A DNA stretch of 64,000 bases from Caenorhabditis elegans. Lineage: Eukaryota > Nematoda > Chromadorea > Rhabditida > Rhabditidae. Positions 1 to 10,573 of the stretch are shown piece after piece. The DNA lies in contig NC_003279.8 in assembly GCF_000002985.6 (NCBI RefSeq), positions 8,308,001-8,372,000 on the forward strand. Direction: 5' to 3'. Under the pieces are notes generated by a model. That model saw nothing but the letters and a program-made list of their open reading frames with translations. It made no database searches and was not told the origin of the DNA. Made by a program: the position numbers and the translations under genes. How positions within the stretch are numbered: the first letter of the stretch is position 1; each line of letters begins with the position of its first letter.

Positions 1-3000
1 TGAATGAATGAATGAACAAGCTAGTCAGAAGTTTTAAAATTTTTGAAAAAAAAACATGTGTACTTCGGGATATGGACGCAAGTGCCAAATTCGATTCGGG
101 CATTTCTTGACTAATGATCATTTTTACCTAGTCTATTTATCTTATACAACTTTTACAAATGCTTTATAAAATCTCCGACGGAAAAGTAGATTTTCCTAAA
201 TGGCGACTCAAAATACTGCACTGGCTCAGTGTACCAGGCCGCACCGTTCAGTGATATTCCCTATCATTATCTGTTAAGAATGGAGTGCTTAACGTTTTAG
301 AGGTCAGTACTTTTTTTGGTGTACTTTTATCGTTTTGTTGTTCACTTGTCTACGTTCAAAACAATGGGTTTTCTGCCAAATATGCCAGAGGGACTTTTGA
401 ACAAGCGTGTCGGTTTTCGACTTCCCGGAAAATCTGAAAAAATGTTGTAAAAATAAACAACACTTCAGTTTTTATCAAATTTTATTTTTTAAAATGTTAG
501 CTTAAAATTTTAGCCATTTTCTTCTTTTTAGGAGAAAATAATATTACTGAACACATGCTGAACATTCTGAATATTCAAGATTATAAAAAATGACATTCAA
601 AACAAGCTGTGAATCAAATAAGCCATTTTTGGTTATTTATTTACCAAAATTAATAGAAACCATGGAAATATTTTTCACAAACGTCTACTTCAACCAAAAA
701 TTGCGCGCCGGGAATCGGGAAAACTGAAATAAATTCGATTATAAAGTAAAGTAAGGTTAACTTGAAGATCTCAAAATCGATGAATCAACAAAAAGTCATT
801 GAATTCTTCTTCCCATCTCAAATTTCAACGAATATTTGAAATTTTCATTTTTGTTTCTTTCAAAAATTAAACAGTTCATCCCATTCCGTTGCCACAGAAG
901 CATTTTTCAAAGAAAAAGAAGATATATATATGTCTCTTTTTTGAGGTGTAATTCGATTTCATCTCACCGAGAGCCGCGAGTGTCGAATTTCGACGTGTGC
1001 GCAGGGCGAGCACGCACACACAAGAAAGGAGGAGCCAAAAAAGTTTTAAACAGAAAAACATAAACAACCGAAAGAAAAAACATAAGCAGAAAAACGAAGA
1101 ACACATTTTTTGGCGATCAAGGCGGATTTTAAGGTGATAATTGTTTTCTGGGGATTACTGGATGATTTAGAAAATTTTAACGAATTATTTTTTAAAAAAT
1201 ATAGATATTATAACGTTTAAATATAGGGGAAAATCAAAATAAACGACGAGAATTGGGAACAAAGAAAAACAATTTGAATTTTAGTTAAAACTGAGCAAGT
1301 CGCTGCGAGACCCAGGTGAAAATCTGCATATGTACCTTTAATTTACTACGGTAATTACTGTTAAATATAAAAAATTATGCTGAAATTATGAACAATTGTT
1401 GTGTTATAACACATGCCACGAACTTCTAAATTCCCCCCATTTTGCAAATGGAAGAGGTGGCTGTGAAAAAAGCGAACCTCGACCGGGGGTCGCGAGCGCG
1501 CGACAAACGGGAAAACTCAACCAAATTTCGCATTTTCGTTGCTTTTATTTATTATAATGCATAAATGAAATACAAAATCAAACTAAAACGTGTTTTGAAA
1601 CCCATAAAAGCAACAAAAATGCGAAATTTCGTTGAGTTTTCCCGTTTGTCGCGCGCTCGCGACCCCCGGTCGAGGTTCGCTTTTTTCACAGCCACCTCTT
1701 CCATTTGCCAAATGAGGTGAAATTAGAAACCCGTGCACATGTTAACAATAACGTCGCTGCGAGACCTATGCAAATATCAATATAAAATCTTTTTAAAAAA
1801 AACAAAATGAATTGTATGAGCGTCTCTTTCCAATTTCGATTTTTTAGAAGTATTGTGAACGAAATAAAAGCTGCTTGGTTTAAACCATGGTTTACCAAAT
1901 ACAGTACCTCTATATGTAAATTCTAACATAATTACATAAATATTTAATGACATTTAGATCTGCTCATGAATGATTCATTTTTGATCGTTTCTGATCAATA
2001 AGCATAGTTCAGTAAGAAATGTTGACCAAGAAGAAAATCACTATTTTGGCAAAATGCCAAGTTTACGCGTTTACGGTGTATTAAAGGGTAAAACCCAGTC
2101 CTGATTTGATCAGTTTAGTCTAGACCCATTAATTTTTAAACCATTGAGACAATTTTGAGCCGGTCAATTCAAAGACAATACCATTTGTAAAGCATCAAAA
2201 GTAAGCTAGGAAATGAGTAATAGTGACCCAAAAGAGACCGGCGGAGGAGGGAGAAGAGGTCGTCAAAATGTAAACTGTTTGCCCAGGCTGCATAAATATT
2301 TATCTCGGAGAGCCCGTCTTTCATTTCCAATCGGTTCTTTCCTCATTGAAAATACATAAAGACTGCAAAATTGCGCGGTGATTTGATTTTAATGATATCA
2401 TTTGATAAAAGAGATTTAGAGATTGTAACGAAATGAAAATGTTAGCTCTGTTGATCAGAAAACTATTTTGTTCCTTTTTGTTTAAAAAACCAAACTGAAA
2501 ACCTAGATGTTTGCCGTTATAAATTTTATTCGAAAATTATTTTTTCAAGTTTTAAATTATGCCAGAAATTTGGATAGATGAATCAAATATGAGTAATTTT
2601 TCACAACAAAGTTAACTGCAGAGCACTGGGTTTTTGGAAAGAAAAGACTATTACAACAAGGAAAAAGAGGCAGAATTCAATCAGTTTATCAAAGATCTCA
2701 GTGGAAAGTGCACAACATGCTCTGCCTCTTTTCACATGTCGACTGGGAATGTCTCAAGGCAATTTTTTTCAAAGACCCTATCTCAGGGGAGGAAGTTTTT
2801 AAAACAAAATAACTATTTTTCAATACTTGTGAAGTAGATGTACCCCGGAAATTGCTTTTAATTTGTAAAATACTGTGAAGTAGTAGTTATTTGAACGGTG
2901 TTTCATTTTCAGAATTAAATGTATTGTTATTGAAGACTTAGTAAAATACAATCATAGTAGTATAAAAATGACAAAATACGGTATTTATACAGTCCAAACA

Positions 3001-4719
3001 TGTTTGTTTTTCAAAAATTTCAGTCATGTTTTGGCAAATTGCCAATTTCTACGATAAATTTGGTCTTTTTGAGAATTTAAAAGCACTGTTGCAAATTCAA
3101 GCTCCTACAATGTTTAAATACAAATAATCAAAAAACTAGTTGTAAAATAAGAAAAAAAATCTTTCGTAAAAAAATCCGTAGGAGTGGCTTCAATCATATT
3201 TCCGACAGTCGTCACCCAACTTTTCATTGAAGTATTAAAACTCACAGCAAGTTTTTCACTTGGCAATGTGGTATTTAACATCTGCTCTTATTTGTTCAAA
3301 AGTTGAAGAAAATTGGCAAAATGCCAATATTGTTGAGAACATTTGTAATTATTTGTGACACCTCATTTCTAAAGGTGAGATTGATTGGGGGTCAGTGTAA
3401 CATGATTTGATGTGTCTGAGAGGTAGAATAAGTTTACAACTGAGCAACTAATTAGTTTGGAGTACATTTAAAAGCAGTCTGTTTGACGGATTCCATTATT
3501 CCAGCCATTTCCTTCATTGCCATTAGACTTTCTTTTGTATGTCACAAAAAATTAATGTGGTAAAAAACCCAAGAAAACATTTGAAAATAGTAAATCATTC
3601 ATTAAAAACTAAGATAAACAAGCCAACAGACATTCGTAATATGTTGTTCCAAAGTAAAGGAAGCCGAAATATTGTATACATAAGAACCGACTGGTACATA
3701 TCTCCACATGGAACAACACCAGAACGGGGCTGAGTCATTCTTTAACACGAAAGAAAAGGCAAAATGGGTTAACCTTCAAAAGTTGAATAACATGGAAAAG
3801 TTGCAGTTAAACAGAGAACACGATTTCCAGGCACGTCTTTTAATCATATATACATTTATTCAGACAAAAATTCGCTTGCTTGTGACATACTAAACTTATA
3901 TTCGGAAAATTAAAATTAATATCTGATAACGGTAGTTAATAAATTAAAATTTTGAATAAAGACAAAAACGTCTCAAAATTACTGTGTCCCCATATTGGCC
4001 ACCTTTAAAGCAAAGTCAGCCATACTGATAAACTTTTGGACAAACTTTGTTTTGTTTCAATGTTGCGTTTAGTAGCAAATTATGCTAAGCTGAAAACAAT
4101 AAAAGTGTTGTTGATCTGTATCTTCTTCATTATTCATGAAACATTTTAACCCGTTTTATAATCTTTCAATCTATGTTTTATTGCTCATAAAGTACATTTG
4201 GTTCTTTTTTTAATTGCATTTGAAATCTTTGTTTTTGAACATTCTAAAGGTTTCAAACTGCAACAATGCCCAAAACGTTTCAAAATTACCTTTTTTTTTT
4301 GAAAATTTGCCAATTTATCAAAACTCTGACATAAAATTGCTTGAAATATGGACTAGTTTATTATGATATTCAGTCATGCCTTCTATTTTACAACCACGTT
4401 ATATAACCCGACCTGTAGCTTTTGAAGCTTCAAAAATAAACACTCTGGATGAGTAGACAGTTAATCTACCAAATATTATATTGCTGTTCCTAGTAGAAAG
4501 GTACACAATTCCATTTTATAACAGATCGGAAAAAGCATAAAAAGCATAAAAATTGGTCGCTATAGTTGGTCCGTCAAGTAGTTTGACATGCCCATAACTT
4601 TTCTTCATTTTCTTCGCCCGCGCCAAGACTCCGCCTACTTTTTCCGTGGTCCAAGTTTCACCTCTCGACGTCACTTGCACAAAGAAGACGACAAAAAAGA
4701 AGGCGAATCGAAGGAAAAC
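1..4719. other. Gene-poor left end, no supported gene
   Basis: I see no multi-exon coding gene here on either strand. The stretch is AT-rich with scattered short open frames. Those at about 2634-2837 and 3539-3893 (+) have slightly coding-like composition, but I could not connect them by splice sites and do not recognise them. Around 960-1130 there is a more GC-rich patch with CGCACACAC-type sequence that could be a promoter or 5' exon of a gene outside the window. A large foldback repeat at 1411-1745 is listed separately. Confidence 0.5.
1411..1745. repeat. Foldback element with ~105-bp near-perfect inverted arms
   Basis: Positions 1444-1548 and 1604-1708 are reverse complements over about 105 bases with only two mismatches that I can find. 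They are separated by a loop of about 55 bases. Beyond the core arms, similarity continues outward with more mismatches to roughly 1411 and 1745. The arms are much more GC-rich (CGACCGGGGGTCGCGAGCGCGCGAC) than the flanks. Short GTCGCTGCGAGACC motifs lie just outside on both sides (about 1299 and 1754) in direct orientation. This is the structure of a non-autonomous inverted-repeat element. No transposase is present. Confidence 0.9.
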
Positions 4720-4724
4720 GAGGA

Positions 4725-5270
4725 ATGAAAAGGAAAACGAAGCTGCGAGAGAGGGTGTGGATCCAAGATTTTGAAGACTTTATACAGGAAAAAAAAACAC
4801 GGAAAAAGATGCTCTCAAAAAAGATGTTCTCCCATGGGAAGGAAAGACCGACAATCTGTCACAACCAACTCTCTAATGCGTTTCTCGTTTTTTCAGTGCA
4901 AATTGGAATGAAGGATGTCGGTCCTTCGATTTTCAAAAAAAAATGCAAATTGTTCTATGACACCGTGATTGGTGACTGGTGCTGACTATTATGTGATGCT
5001 GTGCGAGCTGGTTGAGAAGGGCAAACAGAAGAGTTCCGTATATTTTCCACTCCAAGTTGGACAAAGGATGAGAATCGGCAAACTATGTACCGTCACCAAG
5101 GAATCCAGTGAAAATGTAAGAGTTTAAACATTTAATTTTTAAAAATATTTCAGATCGATGAAACATTGGTAAAGACAACTTTTCAAATTTTGACGAAGTA
5201 TACTTCTGAGAAAATATTAGTGCGAGAGAAAAGAAAATTGTTTTATGGCATCTTGATTGGAAAGACCTAA
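4725..5270 (+). pseudogene. Broken tyrosine-phosphatase-like gene fragment
   Basis: The strand reads into a stretch resembling the middle of nematode protein tyrosine phosphatase domains. It has YYVMLCELVEKGKQK (compare the usual MLC..VE.GK.KC motif), then VYFPLQVGQ, then an intron-like gap 5116-5153 (GTAAG...TTTCAG), then IDETLVKTTFQI. The upstream part (4725-4983) runs into a TGA at 4981-4983, one frame away from the phosphatase-like frame, so a single-base shift separates them. The downstream part stops at 5270 before any WPD loop or HCSAGxGR catalytic signature. What is seen is therefore a truncated, frameshifted relic. The upstream lysine-rich segment is not clearly part of the family. 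It could instead be a very divergent short gene, but the missing catalytic core argues for a pseudogene. Confidence 0.55.
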
Positions 5271-5320
5271 AAAACGATAACACCCATCTATTGAATTTAT
5301 TGATGTACATCATCACAAAA

Positions 5321-7318
5321 CTATGAAGAATCTCCGAGATCTTCATCACTTTCAACACCGGCATCTTCTTGGTCATTCTGTTTTTGTTCCCGTTTTTGCA
5401 TATTTTGAATAGTTTGTTCCATTTCTGGAAAACAAGTGAGCACTGTCATCTTGAGTTCTTCATCTTCGTGTGGTAGCAAACAATTCTTCACATCAACTTT
5501 TCCCTGAAGACCATGAACAGTTCGTGCGTGGACTACCATATTCGATCGATGACGATTCTTTGTTCCGCAGTTTTTCACGGGGCAAATGTATCTAAAAAAT
5601 TGGATTTTTTAAGTAATGGATAAGATTTTTATAGGTTATGTAGGCACCAAGTGCCTGTATCAAGATACACGTATTGTTTACAGGTTCTTTAATTTTTTTC
5701 AAAGAATTAAATGAAATTAAAAAGTAGGCTGTAGGTAGGTACGAAGACAAGCGTGCCTACTTAAAATTCCGATATTATTACGGGAACACTAAATTCTGAA
5801 AATGCGTATTGCGCAACAGGTTTGACTTGCAAAATATCTCGTAACGAAATCTACAGTAATAGTTTAAATAACTACTGTAGCCTTTGTGTCGATTTAAGGT
5901 CTCGATTTTCGAAATGAATTTTCGAAATGAATTTCTTCAAAAAATTGAGCCCGTGAATCGACATAAGCGCTACAGTAGTCATTTAAACAATTACTGTAGT
6001 TTTCGCTACGAGATATTTTGGGCATCCACAGCCAAATGAATACACCCCGCCCCTAGCAGAGAGTTATCATTTGACCGTGGAGCGTGCTTGCACATCGATT
6101 TCAAAAGGCGTATTTTTTGCGTCTCCATAATAATAAAATGTAAATAAGTTTTACCTTTGAAGAGATGTATGAATAATTGCATGATTGCTCCGTTTATAAT
6201 AATCCAAATGGTACGCTTTAATCATTGCACCGCACATATGACATTGAAATGCACCATTTTGTCTTTTGATTGGCGTTTTCGTTATTGTAGAAGTATTGAC
6301 AGCCGGTGTTGATGTCATGGATGATGATGACTGAAGTTGATCCAAAAACGATGAACCAATAAAAGAGTTGTTCCATTGATTTACATTCGATTCAAGCATT
6401 GAGTCAAGACTTGGAGTTTGAGAATCGGATGCAGGTTCCTCAATTTTTGGTATTATATGTGAAAATGAGCTTGGAACAAGGTCCTTGACTGGAGGTGTTG
6501 GTGAGATACGGATCATCTTTTTTGGTGGTTGTTCAATTGGTTCCAGGCATTCAGATGTTGGAATTTCTGAAATTTACATCTACAATTGTACAAAACTAAA
6601 CTATATTCCCATAAAATCTATAATTTTTCAAGTTTTTTAAACACTCACTTGTTGCAGTGTCTTCAGCCGGAACCTTTTCTTCACAAATCTTTGATCTTTT
6701 CAGTTGCTCTCTTTCAGCCGCATATTCACCAATATCTCTGGTTATTGTGAATCGGGATTTTGTTCGTGTCATCTGAAATGTATACCGTTATTGTCTTTTT
6801 CAATTAGAATATATATTTTTCTAAAGCGATATCATCTCGCTGTTTGATATCGGCAAAGCCATTCCAGTATGACGTCATGCGATTTATTTCTGAGTGACGT
6901 CACACCATTTCCAAATTAAATATCTCACTTTTGTGCACTTTTCAAAAAACCAAAAAAAAAACCACTTTTTGTACTTTCATGTCTTCTCGTATTTTACAAC
7001 AATTAATTTTACAAGAAGTGGTTTTTAGTATCTAATTCTTTTCAAAAATTATGAATACTTATAATATTGTTGAATATTTCTTTGCCATATTACTCAAGTT
7101 TCAATCTCATAGTCAGCTCAATATCTTTAACAATTACTGAATAAATCCAAAAATTCAAAATTGTCATACATTTATACGGAAACGTGGGTGCGAAGAAGCG
7201 GTGATAGGAAAATGGAAAAATGAGATCCATGAAATTTTAAACTGCTTACCAATAAATTGAGAATATCCGATGCATTCTCATTTTCAGAAATTTCAATGAC
7301 AATATACGAAGTCGTCAT
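5321..7318 (-). CDS. Small C2H2 zinc-finger protein
   Basis: Four exons on the minus strand: 7318-7250, 6772-6649, 6566-6155 and 5591-5321. Phases join cleanly to give 291 residues. The start at 7318 opens MTTSYIVIEISENENAS; the second exon also begins with ATG. Near the C-terminal half there is one degenerate finger (FQCHMCGAMIKAYHLDYY) followed across the last intron by a proper C2H2 finger, YICPVKNCGTKNRHRSNMVV, with histidines spaced as C-x4-C-x12-H-x4-H. The segment between is rich in Ser/Thr/Pro, and the C-terminus is acidic. This arrangement suggests a nuclear nucleic-acid-binding protein, but I do not recognise an orthologue. Intron 3 (563 bp) carries a palindromic repeat. It lies downstream of the kinase gene on the same strand, about 930 bp away, too far for a tight operon. 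Confidence 0.8.
5781..6023. repeat. Palindromic element in zinc-finger gene intron 3
   Basis: Left arm about 5839-5910 and right arm about 5950-6021 are inverted copies of roughly 70 bases containing AAAATATCTCGTARCGAAA and CTACAGTAAT. The left end begins GGGAACACTAAATTCTGAAAATGCG. The same sequence family forms the outer arms of the nested element at 52255-52905, so this is a dispersed worm repeat and not a local regulatory structure. Confidence 0.85.
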
Positions 7319-8249
7319 TTGGAATCAATAGTGTACGTAGTAGTGGATGAAATGGAGTGTCAGTGTTATGGGGAAAGTGAGACGCAGAGAGATAGAAATG
7401 CAGCCATATTTCCCATTATACTCATTGAATGGTGGACGACGAGTGAGAATTAGAGAACATGGAAATGTGAGAGAGTGTAGAGAACAGAGACAACTGCTTT
7501 ATATTCCATTAATACTCTCACTTTTCAATAACCGATTGTGGAACATTTCCAAAATTAATATTATCAATCGTAATTTTACACGATTTTGGAATGACTTCTT
7601 AAAGGAGCACAGATTTATTCAGATGAGTTTCGGCGCGTAAAAAAGTTTATGGTAGTTCTTTTTTTGAATTTTCAACGAATTCTTCCTCGATTATTTTCCT
7701 TACATTCAAAAACGCATTTTTCAATTAAATGACTCATTTTTAGCGATTTTGGTCGTTTTCTTTCTGCTTTGTAAAAAATATTTGTAAATCAGTTTTCAAA
7801 GTAAAAACTTGTGAGAAAACTTCAAAAATCCCAAAAACGGAGTAATTTCATGGAAATCATGCTGTTGTGCGATATTACATTCAATCAATCCAAAGAAGTG
7901 AATGGGTCCACATTTTACTTTATCTTTTAAACAACATTCAAATTATACACAACAATATCAAGCAATTAACAAGAATTACACGTGATTTGGGCGACTAGCC
8001 GTAATGATTGAGGTAATATAATAAAAATATAAACATATGTGGATATTTAGCAAATGAAAGTGATAGCATAACCAGACAATATTGAAATAAAGTGCTTAAT
8101 TGGAATGGGAAACTTACAAATTTCAAAAAAAAATGTGTTGATCTAGAAAACTTTTTAAAACTCAAAACAGGCCTTGTTTTCTAGATTCGTCTGTACTTTT
8201 AAAATTAAATAGAAAATTGAATTGGAAATAGTAATAAGAATAATTGAAA
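7319..8249. other. Intergenic region between zinc-finger gene and kinase gene
   Basis: No coding feature is supported. It holds the presumed promoter of the zinc-finger gene next to 7318 and the 3' untranslated region of the kinase gene next to 8249. The open frame at 7347-7640 (+) shows no splice or protein-family support. Confidence 0.5.
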
Positions 8250-10250
8250 TTAGTTAGCCTGTGCACTTGCCTCCTTTTTGAAATATTCATGATTGAGAAC
8301 TTGTGATGCCATCAATCGCTTCGTCGGATCATACTTCATCATTTGTTCCATCAAATCAGCTGCTTCTTTTGTAATATTCTCGATTTTCGAAAATGTTTTC
8401 TCACCAACGGGTGGCAGCTCGATGGATTGCATTAAGGGAAGTTTGTCCATTTCCGGCCACGTCTCCTTCGTATGATTTCCAAGAAGAAGACGAATTGCAT
8501 GGATCTTCAAAACAGAAAATTATCATTTCATATATTAAAAGTGGAGTAAAATAATTTTGAAAAGTGATGACTTTTATAGAATTTATAAAAAACTTTCTAA
8601 ATTTGTTATGATTTTTCCAATTTTGAAAAAAATTAGAGAAAAGATGTTGCGTTTTCCGGCAATACAGTTCGGTTTTTCTTTTGTTTTATATATCTAAACA
8701 TACTTTGTCAATTTTTGAGACATATTTTCCGCAAAAGTTTTTTAAAATTAAATCTACCAGTTTTCATGAACTCAAAAAGTTAGAACAAACGACTTACTGT
8801 TTGCAAATTGGAATTCTGAGAGAAAAGATGACTTCCTTGAAACATTGCACCCAAGACGCAAGCAGCAGCCCAAATATCCATAGATTTAGTGTTCTCCTTA
8901 TACCCCAATATATGTTCGATTGTGAGATACGGTAGGGTGCCAGGTTTAACAACTTTGTCTGAGGTGCTGAGAACTGTCTCCCCGAAATCAGCAATGCAGA
9001 TGGTTTCACCGTCGATCAGCAAATTTTCCGGCTGAAAATATGAATATATACTTTCAAGCCAATGTCCACTGTCGGCTCTAAAAAAATGTTGAAAAAGTTT
9101 TTTCAAGTGGCAAGCATTGAAAAATCACAAGAAAAAGAAATGCATATATGAAAACTTGTTTTGTTGAAGTTAAATATCCGTGAATTTTGCAACCAGCAGC
9201 GTCGCATAGAAAAATAGGCGGAGCGTAATTGCGCAACTCTGCAGCAACGGTTTCCCCGTTTTTTTTTAAATTTCTCTCAATGAAGTTTCGATTTTACTGT
9301 TTTCATTCTTTTTTCGAATGAAAGTGTTATCCAATTTAACATGTTTTAAAATCAAACATCCGCAGTCTTTTTGCAAAATTCACGGATCGATAATATGAAC
9401 AGTACACGACGATATATGCGAACCTTAATATCTCTGTGAATGTAATCCATCCGATGAATAAATTGAAGTCCTTCCATCAATCCTTTCATATACTTTTGAA
9501 TAGTAGATGGTTGAAGTCGTTGGCGGTCGCCGAGTATTCCGAACAAGTCAGTTTCATAGCGTTTGAAAACCATTCCCAAACGTATTTCTGGGGTTTCGAA
9601 CGATTTGAGCATTTCAACGATATTTCGACGTTGTTCATGATTTGTCAAAACGTCCAGGTATTTAATTTCGTCTTCTCCGTATCCGCACTTGAAAAATTTG
9701 ATGATAACCTGCAATGATTTCTATTAATACTATTAATAGTAGAATATTGAAAACGAGATTCAGCAATAAATTGCTCAATTTCCACAAATAAACTATTTTT
9801 TATGATGAATCCATAAAAATCTGATTTTTCTTGTTACTTTTTTTTTTCAAAAATTGCTTTTCTGCGAAACATTCAATTTTTGAATCGCCGAGAAGCGAAT
9901 GACTACAGTAACCGCTCGAAAATTAGAGACCCGACGAATCGGAGGAATCCCCCATATAATTATGCGGGAATTTCAAATTTTGTTCATTTTTTCTTTAATA
10001 ATCGTCTCCCAAAAGACACCAAATTTAGTTTTCGAACACGTGCGAAGGTTACAAATTTTGAAATTGCCGCACTAATTTTTTGTAGTGAAAAAATAAATAA
10101 AATTATATATTTATTTACCTCCTTCTTCTCTTCATTGCCCGATTCTGCCAAAAATACCATCGCTTCCCCCGAATCATTTAATTGTCTTCTCAAAGTGCAT
10201 CCTCCTAAGATTACACCAGGTTCGTACATAGACTTTTTTTCATTGTCCAT
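8250..10250 (-). CDS. Divergent protein kinase (CMGC/CDK-like fold)
   Basis: Exons 10250-10119, 9708-9424, 9031-8798 and 8504-8250 give a 301-residue kinase domain with almost nothing outside it. Seen: the VAIK-type lysine in VIIKF (residue ~48), catalytic HRDIKPENLLI spanning the exon 2/3 junction (~135-145), and DFG in IADFGE (~154). The C-lobe has SMDIWAAACVLGAMFQG and a CMGC-like LLGNHTKETWPEM insert. Odd features: the glycine-rich loop is replaced by LRRQLNDSGEAMVF with no GxGxxG, and the APE motif reads TIE. Catalytic residues are kept, so activity is possible but nucleotide binding may be altered. The ATG directly follows a TATATTTAG acceptor, which suits splice-leader addition. Recalled as the F52B5.2 locus; substrate unknown. 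The last acceptor is a non-standard TTTTGAAG. Confidence 0.85.
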
Positions 10251-10573
10251 CTAAATATACAAAAAAATATTAGAAAGAGGTTGTCAATTATTTAAAATAG
10301 AAAATCAGAAGTAAACTGGGAAAATTATACAAAGTGAATTATGAATCAACAATGAGAATTCTTTATTACGAATAAAAAAGGGATATAATTTAGAAAACAT
10401 GGAAATCAACGAATACAAAGAAAAAAGATAAAGAGAAGATTCATAAAGCAGGAATACTCTAGAATGATCAGCTAAATTATCCATTTTGGAGTACAAATTG
10501 AAAATGAAACAAAAATGGCAAGTTTATAACGATTTCAGAAAAAAAAACAAACCGGAAAACATTTAACTACCGG

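Noticed and set aside
876..1106. Overlapping open frames on both strands around a CA-repeat patch
   Set aside because: Low-complexity sequence with no family match. More likely promoter or UTR than protein.
2634..2837. 67-codon open frame with a CTTCSASF-type cysteine pair
   Set aside because: A possible acceptor (CTGCAG) precedes it but there is no donor and no recognised domain.
3539..3893. Two overlapping open frames with somewhat coding-like composition
   Set aside because: They are in different frames, cannot be joined by good splice sites, and match no family I know.
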